12,954 bases of DNA. It comes from an uncultured Collinsella sp. Lineage in GTDB: Bacteria; Actinomycetota; Coriobacteriia; Coriobacteriales; Coriobacteriaceae. Location of the stretch: contig CABULX010000063.1 of NCBI GenBank assembly GCA_902492545.1, forward strand, positions 1-12,954. The letters run 5' to 3'. The notes under the pieces were generated by a model. It was given only the letters and a program-made list of their open reading frames with translations. It was not told the origin of the DNA and searched no databases. A program made the position numbers and the translations under genes. Below, in pieces: positions 1 to 7,805 of the stretch; position 1 is the stretch's first letter; each line of letters starts with the position of its first letter.

Positions 1-722
1 TTGAAGTCCGCGGGGATGACGTAGGCCTTCGAAGGACGCCAAGCGCGAACGATACGGTCGCAGCGGAATGTCCTGATGTCGTCGGTGACGTTGTCGAGGC
101 CGCAGAAGTAAGCCACGCCCTCGCGCTCGAACACGCCGTAGACGCAGACGGTACGTTCTCTCTGCTCGCCGCGTCCGTTCTGATATAAAAATCGCAGCGC
201 GCATCGCTCGGCAAAGGCGCTCCAAACCGCATCGACGGTGGGAGAGCGGCTGATCGGCGCCTCGTCTACCGTCGTCCTGCCGGTGAGATAGGCAATCTTG
301 GAGCGAATATCGGCAAGCGGTGCGGCAAAAGTGGATGAGCCGGCCGCTAGTGTCTGGTCGATGGCGTTGAGCAGGATATCGGCGTCGTCTGCGGTAATGA
401 GGCCGCCTGCCGCAAACGTGTGCTCGCGGTCGATTGTCCACGAGCTTTCCTCGGTCTCCTGCGCGCCGGTGGGGCGAACCTCCTTGATTAAGATGCCGCG
501 TTCGAGCAGCTTGTCACGATCGCGTCGAAACTTGCGCTTATCCGAGTCGATATTGCCCGAGCCATATCCCAGGTCAGAATCCAAGACGATCTGCTCGGTC
601 GTCAGCGGTTCGGGGGAGCTATTGAGCACAAAGAAAAGATTGAGGATGCGCTGAGCCGTTTTATCGAAACTGGGCTCCGAATTTCCCTTTTTAATTGTCT
701 CGGTCGTGTCGCTTGCCGTCAT
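1..722 (-). CDS. WYL-domain transcriptional regulator, C-terminus outside window
   Basis: Reading the minus strand from the ATG at 722-720 gives 240 codons without a stop before the window edge, so the gene is partial at its 3' end. The start is preceded by GAGGA (minus strand of 727-731) at 4-nt spacing. Residues about 20-82 look like a winged helix-turn-helix, with basic residues (DKRKFRRDRDKL, 61-72) that fit the recognition region. Residues about 160-230 match the WYL fold. The segment VAYFCGLD followed by RTFRCDRI lies where the family's W-Y-L triad and the following RxFRLDRI-like strand are expected; here the triad reads about A-Y-F. WYL proteins are usually DNA-binding regulators that sense a ligand or nucleic acid through this domain. 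The gene is divergent from the membrane protein at 921, so it might regulate that gene; this is inference. The target and ligand are unknown. Confidence 0.85.
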   Translation of the reverse strand, partial: MTASDTTETIKKGNSEPSFDKTAQRILNLFFVLNSSPEPLTTEQIVLDSDLGYGSGNIDSDKRKFRRDRDKLLERGILIKEVRPTGAQETEESSWTIDREHTFAAGGLITADDADILLNAIDQTLAAGSSTFAAPLADIRSKIAYLTGRTTVDEAPISRSPTVDAVWSAFAERCALRFLYQNGRGEQRERTVCVYGVFEREGVAYFCGLDNVTDDIRTFRCDRIVRAWRPSKAYVIPADF

Positions 723-920
723 AGAGTCCTCGCATGAGAAGGTGGTTTGCTGCCATGATTTTAGTCCGATATGGAGATTAGGCTATATCCTTGTCCGCTC
801 GGGGCGTTAAGATGGCCCGAATTCGGTCGTTTGCGCTCGCTCGGGGTATACTTTCGACTATATACGGTTCTAATGTGCATGCATTGGGCCTATTTGTCGG
901 ATTATGGATGTGGAGCGCAC
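723..920. promoter_or_regulatory. Divergent intergenic region between WYL gene and M28-like gene
   Basis: This is 198 bp of relatively AT-rich sequence between two divergent starts. On the plus strand, TATACT at 847-852 and TATATA at 859-864 are -10 candidates, but neither has a good -35 at 16-18 bp. On the minus strand, TAAAAT (758-763) is a -10 candidate for the WYL gene, giving a leader of about 28 nt. GGAG at 912-915 is the ribosome binding site for the start at 921. An in-frame ATG at 771 would extend the downstream protein by 50 residues, but it would run through these promoter-like boxes and has no ribosome binding site, so I treat the stretch as non-coding. Individual promoter calls are weak. 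Confidence 0.4.
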
Positions 921-3900
921 ATGGCGAACACCCAGAACTATATTAACCACCTGCTGCAGAACACCGGCATTACGCCGGCATGCAGCGAAGAAGAGCGCTT
1001 GGCTGCCGAAGATATCGCTCAGATCTTCCGCAACCACGGCTTTGACCCCGAGGTTCAGGAGTTCAATGCCCCGGCGCCCAGTAGGTTGGCATTTGCCGTT
1101 ACCGGTATTCTTGCGTTTGCCGGCGCCCTGCTGATGGGCATCGGCGGCGGTATCGGCTTGGTCGGCACCTTGCTGGCCATTGTCGGCGCCGTTCTTTACG
1201 TGCTCGAGCGCACGGGCCACCCCGTGGTTTCGCGCCTGGGCAAGACGGGCGTGAGCCAAAATGTCATCGCCTACCACAAGGCCTCGGGCCCGCTCGCGTC
1301 CCCGCGTAACCGCCCGGTGGTCGTTGTCGCACACTACGACTCTCCCCGTGCTGAGCTGCTCGCCCGCGAGCCTTATGCTTCGTATCGTGCACTCATCGCC
1401 AAGCTGTTGCCCGTTGCCACGGTTGCCCCCGCTGCCGTTGCCATCCTGCGTATTCTGCCGCTCCCCGGCGCGCTCAAGGTTCTGCTGTGGATTGTCGCGA
1501 TCCTCGCTTCCCTCGTTGCACTTGCCAACGCGGCAAACATCATCTTTAACCGCCATATTCTTCCCTATACGTCCGGCGCGGTGTGCAACAAGTCCTCTGT
1601 CGCCGCTATGCTCGGCGTTATGGACAACGTTGCTCCCTTCCAGGGCGAAAACGAGTTTCCCGACGATGTTCCGTTCGATACCTATTTTGGGGAGCAGAAG
1701 CGTCGTGCCGAGGAAATGGCGCGCGCAGCGGCGGAGTATGCCGCGGCCCAGCAGCAAAACGACTACGGCAACACCATCGAGTATGAAGAGCCTACCTACG
1801 CTGAGGACGAGTTCGGGCAGCCGATTGCTCCCGACGCTCAAACCGAGCCCGAACGGGGCGAGGCTTTCGACGAGCAGATCGAGGGCTTTGAGGGTGCGTC
1901 TGCCGACGAGACGCTGATTGGCGCCATTGTGCCCGAGGATCAGAATCAGGCTGTCCAGGCCGAAGAGTTCAATGACGAGGTTTCCGCTGCCGAGCCGGTG
2001 GAGGAGCCTGTCGCGGCCGAGCCCGAGCCCGAGCTCTATCGCAATGCCGCCGGCAACATCCGCTTTGGTTCGGATGCCATCCGTGCGCTCGGAATGCTTC
2101 CCGAGTCCTGCACGCTCGATTACGAGGAGGGCGAGGAGCCGACGTTTGAGCCCGAGCCTGCCCCCGTCGTGGCTGCACCTGCGCCCGCTGTCACCGTGGA
2201 TGATGAGTCTGCCGCGGTTGCCGCTGCCGTTGCCGAGCCCGAGGCGGTGTCCGCGATCGATCCCGCGGCAGGACTGGACATTTTGGCTCCCGCCGCGCCG
2301 GCGCAAGACGTTGCGGACGAGTCTGACGACGATTACGTTGAACAGCCGAGGCGCGTGTCTTACGAGAGCGATACTGATTTCTCGGCCGAGATTCCCGCGG
2401 CAACGCCCCATGCCGACATTGCATCCGCGTTCTCGTCGATTGGCGCCAGCGCTTCCAACTTCTTTAAGGGTGCGCTTGCAAAGGGCAAGAAATTTATCGA
2501 CGATTTCGAGGAGAAGCGCGCTGCCGCACGCGAGGCTGCCGAGCAGGAGGCTATCGCTCAGCAGCAGGCGGCCGAGGCGGCACGTGAGCGCGCGGCGCAA
2601 GAGTTCGAGCAGAACGAGGCTATGCAGTCCGTACCCGTCGACGCTGCCGAAGCTACAACGTCTTTCGAGGCTCAGCAGCACGTCGATAGCACCATGTCGT
2701 TTGATGCCGCGCAGTTCGATTCCACGATAACGTTTGAAAAGCAAGGTACCGCGATTGCCGAGCCCCTTCCTGCTTCCGATGAGCAGGACGACGCGGCGGG
2801 CGATGGCGAGCCCATTGATGCTGCCGAAATTCAGGATGCGACCGAGGACGAGCCCGTCGAGGTCAACTCTGACGAAGAGCAGTACGCGGCAGCCGAGCAA
2901 GATGATTCGACCGAGGTCGAGCAGGAGGAAGTGTCTGCGGTTTCCGAGGCTCCCGAGACAGATGAGTCGAGGCCTTACTCCACGCAGATTTTCACCATGC
3001 CGACTCCGAGTGGTTCCGGTGCCACGGTTGCCAATGTCGCTCCCACCCAGGACGAAACGGTCGATTCCCTTATGGCCCAGATTTCCTCCCAGGCATCGCC
3101 GCGTCCGCAGATGAATGTTCCCGATCCGGCGTCGGCACCGTCGCCTGCGCCCTCCTCGTCTCCGCTGGCTTCGGTCCCCGATCCATCGCTGCCGTCGATG
3201 AAGCAGGCAAACGTTGCGTCTCGCACGTCGCTGTTCGACCTTCCCGATCCCTCTGCCCAGGTCAACGACCCCTTTGCTACTGCTCAGGGTCCCGAACCCA
3301 CATCGGCACCCGTTGCGCCTCCTATGCCCGTTGCGCCGGGCGCGCAGCCGATCGAGACCATTTCAGCTCCCGCCCCGGCGGCACCCAAGTCTCGTAAGCG
3401 CGGCCTGGGTGGCCTGTTCGGTCGTAAAAAGAAAAACGAGCAGGACAGCATGAGTGACTGGCTGGGCGTCGAAGACGATTACGATGCCAAGAAGTCCGGT
3501 CGCGGTATCGGTTCGTGGGATAACTTCGAGGACGATAACGATGGCTGGAAGGGTGGCGCTACGTCTTCCGATGGCGCTTCTTCCGAAGATATGCTCTCGG
3601 CTGTCGCCTCTATGGGCGATGATGAGCTGCTCGGTCACGATATCTGGTTTGTGGCAACCGGCGCCTCGGATTGTGATGGCGCCGGCATGAAGGCCTTCTT
3701 GGCTTCGCATCGCGATAAGCTCCGCGGCGTATTCTTCATCAATCTTGAATCCGTCGGCGCCGGCAGGCTTTCGGTGGTGACGGTCGAGGGCGAACAGCAG
3801 CTGCTCAAGGGCGATCGCCGCATCATGAACCTGGTCAGCAAGGTGTGCAAGTCGTTCCATGTCGATTGTGGCGCGCTCGAGATGCCCTATGCCAAGACCG

Positions 3901-4067
3901 ATGCCTATGCCGCGCTTGAGGCGAGCCGCCGAGCCCTCACCATCGCCGGCGTGGACGGCACGCGTCTGGCTTGCGCTCGTACCGAGGACGACCTGCCCCA
4001 CAATGTCAACCCGACGAACATTGCCACGGTATCCGAGCTCGTGACCGAGGTTATCCGCCGTTCGTAG
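921..4067 (+). CDS. Membrane-embedded M28-like peptidase with giant disordered insertion
   Basis: Predicted 1048 aa from the ATG at 921, chosen for GGAG 5 nt upstream. The N-terminus (residues 20-50) and C-terminal part (about 905-1048) match the two halves of an M28/aminopeptidase-type zinc peptidase. Visible elements are AHYDS (H138, D140), SGAVCNKSSVAAML (219-231), VATGASDCDGAG (911-922), NLES (E943) and PHNVNP (H1027). In typical M28 enzymes the second is GAxDNxSG and the third GAEExG. Here the bridging Asp is C222 and the Glu-Glu pair is S916-D917, so activity is doubtful. Two hydrophobic hairpins (about 55-95 and 157-210) interrupt the domain, predicting four membrane spans with the catalytic halves in the cytoplasm. 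Residues about 240-905 are acidic and Pro/Ala-rich, with a coiled coil (about 514-572), ST-x-x-F repeats, PDP motifs and a basic patch (823-838). The 72-aa membrane gene follows after 21 nt. Family call is confident; function is unknown. Confidence 0.8.
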   Translation: MANTQNYINHLLQNTGITPACSEEERLAAEDIAQIFRNHGFDPEVQEFNAPAPSRLAFAVTGILAFAGALLMGIGGGIGLVGTLLAIVGAVLYVLERTGHPVVSRLGKTGVSQNVIAYHKASGPLASPRNRPVVVVAHYDSPRAELLAREPYASYRALIAKLLPVATVAPAAVAILRILPLPGALKVLLWIVAILASLVALANAANIIFNRHILPYTSGAVCNKSSVAAMLGVMDNVAPFQGENEFPDDVPFDTYFGEQKRRAEEMARAAAEYAAAQQQNDYGNTIEYEEPTYAEDEFGQPIAPDAQTEPERGEAFDEQIEGFEGASADETLIGAIVPEDQNQAVQAEEFNDEVSAAEPVEEPVAAEPEPELYRNAAGNIRFGSDAIRALGMLPESCTLDYEEGEEPTFEPEPAPVVAAPAPAVTVDDESAAVAAAVAEPEAVSAIDPAAGLDILAPAAPAQDVADESDDDYVEQPRRVSYESDTDFSAEIPAATPHADIASAFSSIGASASNFFKGALAKGKKFIDDFEEKRAAAREAAEQEAIAQQQAAEAARERAAQEFEQNEAMQSVPVDAAEATTSFEAQQHVDSTMSFDAAQFDSTITFEKQGTAIAEPLPASDEQDDAAGDGEPIDAAEIQDATEDEPVEVNSDEEQYAAAEQDDSTEVEQEEVSAVSEAPETDESRPYSTQIFTMPTPSGSGATVANVAPTQDETVDSLMAQISSQASPRPQMNVPDPASAPSPAPSSSPLASVPDPSLPSMKQANVASRTSLFDLPDPSAQVNDPFATAQGPEPTSAPVAPPMPVAPGAQPIETISAPAPAAPKSRKRGLGGLFGRKKKNEQDSMSDWLGVEDDYDAKKSGRGIGSWDNFEDDNDGWKGGATSSDGASSEDMLSAVASMGDDELLGHDIWFVATGASDCDGAGMKAFLASHRDKLRGVFFINLESVGAGRLSVVTVEGEQQLLKGDRRIMNLVSKVCKSFHVDCGALEMPYAKTDAYAALEASRRALTIAGVDGTRLACARTEDDLPHNVNPTNIATVSELVTEVIRRS
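2652..2750 (+). repeat. Three tandem 11-residue repeats inside the disordered insertion
   Basis: Residues 578-610 of the protein starting at 921 divide into ATTSFEAQQHV, DSTMSFDAAQF and DSTITFEKQGT. Each carries the pattern [AD]-[ST]-T-x-[ST]-F-[ED]. A related YSTQIFT occurs alone at residues 686-692. Codons differ between copies (for example AGC against TCC for the same Ser), so the similarity is at protein level rather than a fresh DNA duplication. The pattern could be a phosphorylation or docking motif; this is inference. Confidence 0.55.
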
Positions 4068-4088
4068 ACGGAGCTCTAAGGAGTCAAC

Positions 4089-4307
4089 GTGTTTTCGTAT
4101 ATTAAGCGCCATTGGCCTGTCTACGTGATTTTGACCTTGATTGCCATTGCGTTAGGATTTGGGGCTGCCTACATCGTGGGTGCAAAGGGCTCGACCCCCG
4201 CCTCCGCAATCAGCGAAGAGGTGGAGCAAGAACAGAGTACGGGTGCCGATGGGATTCCTGAGTCCGAGCAAGCAATCGTTGATGGTGGATCTTCGTCTGC
4301 AGAGTAG
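4089..4307 (+). CDS. Small single-span membrane protein
   Basis: Predicted 72 aa with a GTG start at 4089, preceded by AAGGAG (4078-4083) at 5-nt spacing. The N-terminus is short and basic (MFSYIKRHWP), followed by one transmembrane segment at about residues 10-32 (VYVILTLIAIALGFGAAYIVGA). The remaining ~40 residues are acidic and Ser/Glu-rich, probably disordered. The orientation predicted by positive-inside is N-in, C-out. It begins 21 nt after the stop of the M28-like gene and is followed by a strong terminator, so the two are very likely co-transcribed. I recognise no family. It could be an accessory subunit of the upstream membrane protein, but only gene order supports that. Confidence 0.75.
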   Translation: MFSYIKRHWPVYVILTLIAIALGFGAAYIVGAKGSTPASAISEEVEQEQSTGADGIPESEQAIVDGGSSSAE

Positions 4308-4328
4308 ATACGGCGATTTACATGATTG

Positions 4329-4366
4329 AAAGCGGGCGAGCCAGGGGACTGTCTCGCCCGCTTTTT
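4329..4366 (+). terminator. Rho-independent terminator between convergent genes
   Basis: A perfect 12-bp stem pairs 4329-4340 (AAAGCGGGCGAG) with 4353-4364 (CTCGCCCGCTTT), with a 12-nt loop. The plus strand continues into TTTTT (4362-4366). It sits 21 nt after the 72-aa gene and 8 nt beyond the stop of the minus-strand adhesin. On the minus strand only TTTCAATC follows the stem, so termination of the adhesin transcript may be weaker but is plausible. Confidence 0.9.
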
Positions 4367-4373
4367 CATCGCG

Positions 4374-7300
4374 CTAGCGCTTCTTTGGGATCGACCTAAG
4401 GCGAGCGAACCATAGGGCTGCGACACCCGAGGTCAGGAGCGCGGTGATGCAAGCGGCGATGGGAGCTGATCCTGTTGCCGGTAGGTCCTGCGGTAGGGTA
4501 CAGCGTTGAATGACGCTGTCCTCGTCATGTGACTCAAGTTTATCGCCGCCACCGTTGCGGCAAAGATCGACGCGCGCGCTGTTGGTGAGTGCGGTTTGGG
4601 GCGTATAAGCCGACGTTGCCTGCATGTGTACGACTGCGCCCCGAGCGTCTGTGCCAAGGATTGCTTTGGCATCGTCAAGGTCGTCGTGCTCATCTTTGAG
4701 ATCATCGCGGGTCCAAGAATCCACATCGCTTCGAGTCGTAAAGTCGGCGGCTACCGCACCGTATTCAATTCGAATGCCCGTTACGACGGTATTGGACGCA
4801 AGGTCGAGTTCTTTCGCCTCGAGTGTGGTGGATTCCGTGGTCGAGACATCCGCCTTCCAGAGGTGCCAGCCGTCGTAATCGACGAGGCGGCAATCCTCAC
4901 CCAGACTCTCCCTTACTTCGTCGGACTCAAGCCAAGGATTTTCGTGCCCATCGTCAAGTGTCGCGTTTGCCGGCTCATCGACGTCTGTCGAGTCCAACGG
5001 CGTCGTGCGATACCACACGTTGCACAGACCATTGAGGTCGCCGATGGCGACGGGGGTTTCGATTGAGACGAATCTCGCCGTATCGTCCTCGGCACACTCA
5101 AGATCATCGGTAATTGTGAACTCATCAACCCAGGTAGTTGAATCGTTTCGAGCGTCGATGGTATAGGAGAAAAGCCCATCCGTATTGGTTTGCATCGCGG
5201 CACGGTTTTTACCATCGCCGTTAGCCAACAGGCCCTTTTCGATAGGTTGGACAAGTTCCTGACGCTTGTCGACCTGCCCCTTGATCTCGATGGGCGCATC
5301 CTTCATCGCGACGGATTGGACTTCTCCCGTATCCTTTATTTCAAACGTTATCTCCTCGGCAAGGTCATAGGTCCGCGGAGACATCATTTCGCGCAACGAG
5401 TAGGTGCCGGGTGCAAGATGTTCGACGCGGTGTGGCTTGTCGGATGAGGTCCAGGAGTCTATTTCGGTTTTATCGGGACCATATAAGGCGAGCTGTGCGC
5501 CTTCCACTTCCTGCTCACCGCTTGCATCGACCTTGGAGATATCAACCTTGGTGTAATCGTCGGACACGTTAAGCCGTGCTTCTACAACGGGTGTTTTCTG
5601 GTCGGCATAAGTAAGGTCGACAATATGGGTTGTCTGATCGAGCAAGAAGCCTGCCGGCGCTTGAGTCTCGACAACCTCGTAGCGTGCGGTGCCAGATCCC
5701 AGTGGGAGGTTGCCCGCGCGTGCTTCTCCAGTTTCATCCGTCGTGACGGTCGCGACAGTCTCACCGTCGAGCGCGGCAATGCTACCGTCGGGGCGCACGA
5801 TATCACCCGAGGCACGGATCTCAAAGACGGCGCCCGCGAGGCTGCTGCCGTCTATGGCATCGGTTTTAACGATCCTGATGTTTCCGGTCGCGGCGTGGTC
5901 ATAATACGAGGCGATTGCAACGGGCGTTAGGTTCATGTCGGCGGGTATGTTTACCTCGATCTCTTCGCCGACAAGATAGGGCTCTTTGGCCGAGGTTTCG
6001 CGTACATAATAGGTGCCCGGCACGAGCGATTCGGGCAGTGTGACGGTCCCGGTCGCGTCAGTCGTAAAGGTGTCCATTACGTTATGTGCTGGATACCAGC
6101 AAGTTTGTGAGACAGGTTCGTGATTGCTGTCGAGGAGTTGGAAGGTGAATCCGGCTAGGGGAACAGAAGCGCCTGTTTGGGCATCGCGTTTTACAATCTG
6201 GAGATGCGTCGACAGAGCGTGGTTGTCCACGATATATTGAAGCTCGGCGTCGTCGGAAATCTGATTGGCCCCGACGGTCCATTCCCCTGCACGTTTAAAA
6301 CCCTCGGGGACGGTTTCCGGAACCTCGCGAACCGTGTAGCCGGCACGGTCGTATGGGACGGCTCCGTGGACACCGGCGGGTCGCTTGCCTGTGCCGAACC
6401 ATGCTTCGGGCTGATCTTTGGTGGAGGCAAAGCCATAGATGTTTGTGATCAGTGTGCCAACAACCTGCTGAGAGCTGTTGCTGACAACCTCAAAGACAAC
6501 ACCACCCGCCGGCTGCTCCAGGCCGGATTGGTCGCTATTGCCGTAATCCTTGAATTTGGAAATCTCAAGGTTAAACGCAATGGGGATATCGGAAACGCGA
6601 GATTCGATCTCGACCACGCCTGAATCGCCGAGCTGGTCGGCTCCAACGGTATAGGTCCAGCTGTCGTTGGATGGCAGGTAGCCCTCGGGGGCTTTTGATT
6701 CGTAGATGGTAAAGGTTCCTAAGGGGACATCGGCGAGGGCGGCCCGACCGCTTTCGTCGGTCGTGAGGATTTGTGCCCATCCAGGGGTTGATTGCGACAC
6801 ACACGTGAACTCTGCTCCTGCGAGTGAAGATCCCACCTGGGGGCCGGCATTCGTCGCGGCATCGAGTTTTACGATACGCAGGTTGATGGTGCCGGGCTGT
6901 TCATCAATGGCGACCCGCCCGCCGTCATTCCCCGTGGTAAAGGCAATACGATCGTGGCGGGGGACATAGCCGGCCGGCGCCTTCGTTTCAACTAGGTAGT
7001 ATGCCGTGTTGGGCAGAAGTGTTGCTTGCGCTCGACCGTTGCTGTCCATCTTGATGGTGCCGACACGCGCGCCGCTGGCGCTCTCAAAAATATCGAATGT
7101 TGCCCCGGTAAACTGATAGGTATTGTTTCCGCTGGTAATAACGGTGTTAGCAGACTGCTTTTGGAAGGAAACAGAGACCGCCGGCAGTACATAGAGCATG
7201 TCTTGACGTTTGCTGCCGCCCGATACGGCCCCTAGATAGCGTCGCGCGCGGTGCGGAGCGGCTTTGATGCTTCCTGATTTTGCGCTGTCGTGGAGCCACC

Positions 7301-7805
7301 GCGCAGCCGCCACGACTTCATTGTCGGCGGTAAAGTGTCCGCTCTTGGTTTTACCCTGAGCGGTCGTGTAGGAGTAGGTGCCGTCGACATGGGTAGTGCC
7401 GTTGAGCATCCATACGGCAAGCTGGGTGGCGGCGCGGGCGCGATCGGGTGAAAGATGGTAACCGCCAAACGACGTGGTGGTGGGATATCCGTGACAAACG
7501 ATTGCCGCGAACTCGTCGTCGAGCCACACCCAGCCTTGATCAAAGTTGAGCCATGGGCCACCCGGTTTGGTGGGGCCGGGGCGCTCCTGGTTCATGCAGT
7601 AGGCAATCGAGGCGTCTTGAGCTTCATACTTGCCGATGAAGAAGGGCCCACAATCATCGCTAATAGTGCGGAAGCCGAGCTGGCCGTAGCCATCGACGGC
7701 AAATGCGGCTCCCGGTGCCAGGCAGCCGAAAAGCAGGAAGAGGAGCAGGAGCAGCGGACCTGTTGCGATTGCGCTGTGGACAGAGTGCGTGGGTGCGTTG
7801 GACAT
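4374..7805 (-). CDS. LPXTG surface adhesin with thioester domain and SpaA/Cna_B-like modules
   Basis: Predicted 1143 aa; the ATG at 7805 is preceded by AAGGAG (minus strand of 7811-7816) at 5-nt spacing. The signal peptide has a Leu-rich core with likely cleavage after AFA36. Residues about 45-200 resemble a Cys-Gln thioester domain: C70 in YCMN, the GYP motif at 106-108, and Q128 in TQLAVW. In this family a Cys-Gln thioester can bond covalently to host ligands. About six SpaA/Cna_B-like beta modules follow. Their strand-A lysines (K216, K313, K417, K539, K647, K758) and E-box glutamates (E273, E369, E494, E603, E713, E806) are spaced for intramolecular isopeptide bonds. Residues about 841-1080 contain C904, C928 and C972 and match nothing I recognise. 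The C-terminus has LPATG (1108-1112), a hydrophobic span and RLRSIPKKR, the class A-type sortase signal. No sortase or other pilin gene lies in the window, so it is probably a stand-alone adhesin anchored by a housekeeping sortase. Confidence 0.9.
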   Translation of the reverse strand: MSNAPTHSVHSAIATGPLLLLLFLLFGCLAPGAAFAVDGYGQLGFRTISDDCGPFFIGKYEAQDASIAYCMNQERPGPTKPGGPWLNFDQGWVWLDDEFAAIVCHGYPTTTSFGGYHLSPDRARAATQLAVWMLNGTTHVDGTYSYTTAQGKTKSGHFTADNEVVAAARWLHDSAKSGSIKAAPHRARRYLGAVSGGSKRQDMLYVLPAVSVSFQKQSANTVITSGNNTYQFTGATFDIFESASGARVGTIKMDSNGRAQATLLPNTAYYLVETKAPAGYVPRHDRIAFTTGNDGGRVAIDEQPGTINLRIVKLDAATNAGPQVGSSLAGAEFTCVSQSTPGWAQILTTDESGRAALADVPLGTFTIYESKAPEGYLPSNDSWTYTVGADQLGDSGVVEIESRVSDIPIAFNLEISKFKDYGNSDQSGLEQPAGGVVFEVVSNSSQQVVGTLITNIYGFASTKDQPEAWFGTGKRPAGVHGAVPYDRAGYTVREVPETVPEGFKRAGEWTVGANQISDDAELQYIVDNHALSTHLQIVKRDAQTGASVPLAGFTFQLLDSNHEPVSQTCWYPAHNVMDTFTTDATGTVTLPESLVPGTYYVRETSAKEPYLVGEEIEVNIPADMNLTPVAIASYYDHAATGNIRIVKTDAIDGSSLAGAVFEIRASGDIVRPDGSIAALDGETVATVTTDETGEARAGNLPLGSGTARYEVVETQAPAGFLLDQTTHIVDLTYADQKTPVVEARLNVSDDYTKVDISKVDASGEQEVEGAQLALYGPDKTEIDSWTSSDKPHRVEHLAPGTYSLREMMSPRTYDLAEEITFEIKDTGEVQSVAMKDAPIEIKGQVDKRQELVQPIEKGLLANGDGKNRAAMQTNTDGLFSYTIDARNDSTTWVDEFTITDDLECAEDDTARFVSIETPVAIGDLNGLCNVWYRTTPLDSTDVDEPANATLDDGHENPWLESDEVRESLGEDCRLVDYDGWHLWKADVSTTESTTLEAKELDLASNTVVTGIRIEYGAVAADFTTRSDVDSWTRDDLKDEHDDLDDAKAILGTDARGAVVHMQATSAYTPQTALTNSARVDLCRNGGGDKLESHDEDSVIQRCTLPQDLPATGSAPIAACITALLTSGVAALWFARLRSIPKKR

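Noticed and set aside
771..920. 50-residue N-terminal extension of the M28-like protein from the ATG at 771
   Set aside because: It has no ribosome binding site, an atypical sequence rich in Cys, Tyr and Trp, and overlaps promoter-like boxes. The ATG at 921 has GGAG at the right distance and begins the family-like sequence.
870..2900. 676-residue open frame on the minus strand, antisense to the M28-like gene
   Set aside because: It is a codon-bias shadow of the GC-rich plus-strand gene. The product is low-complexity Leu/Arg/Gly with no domain, and no ribosome binding site precedes it. The plus-strand frame carries the M28 motifs and a proper start.
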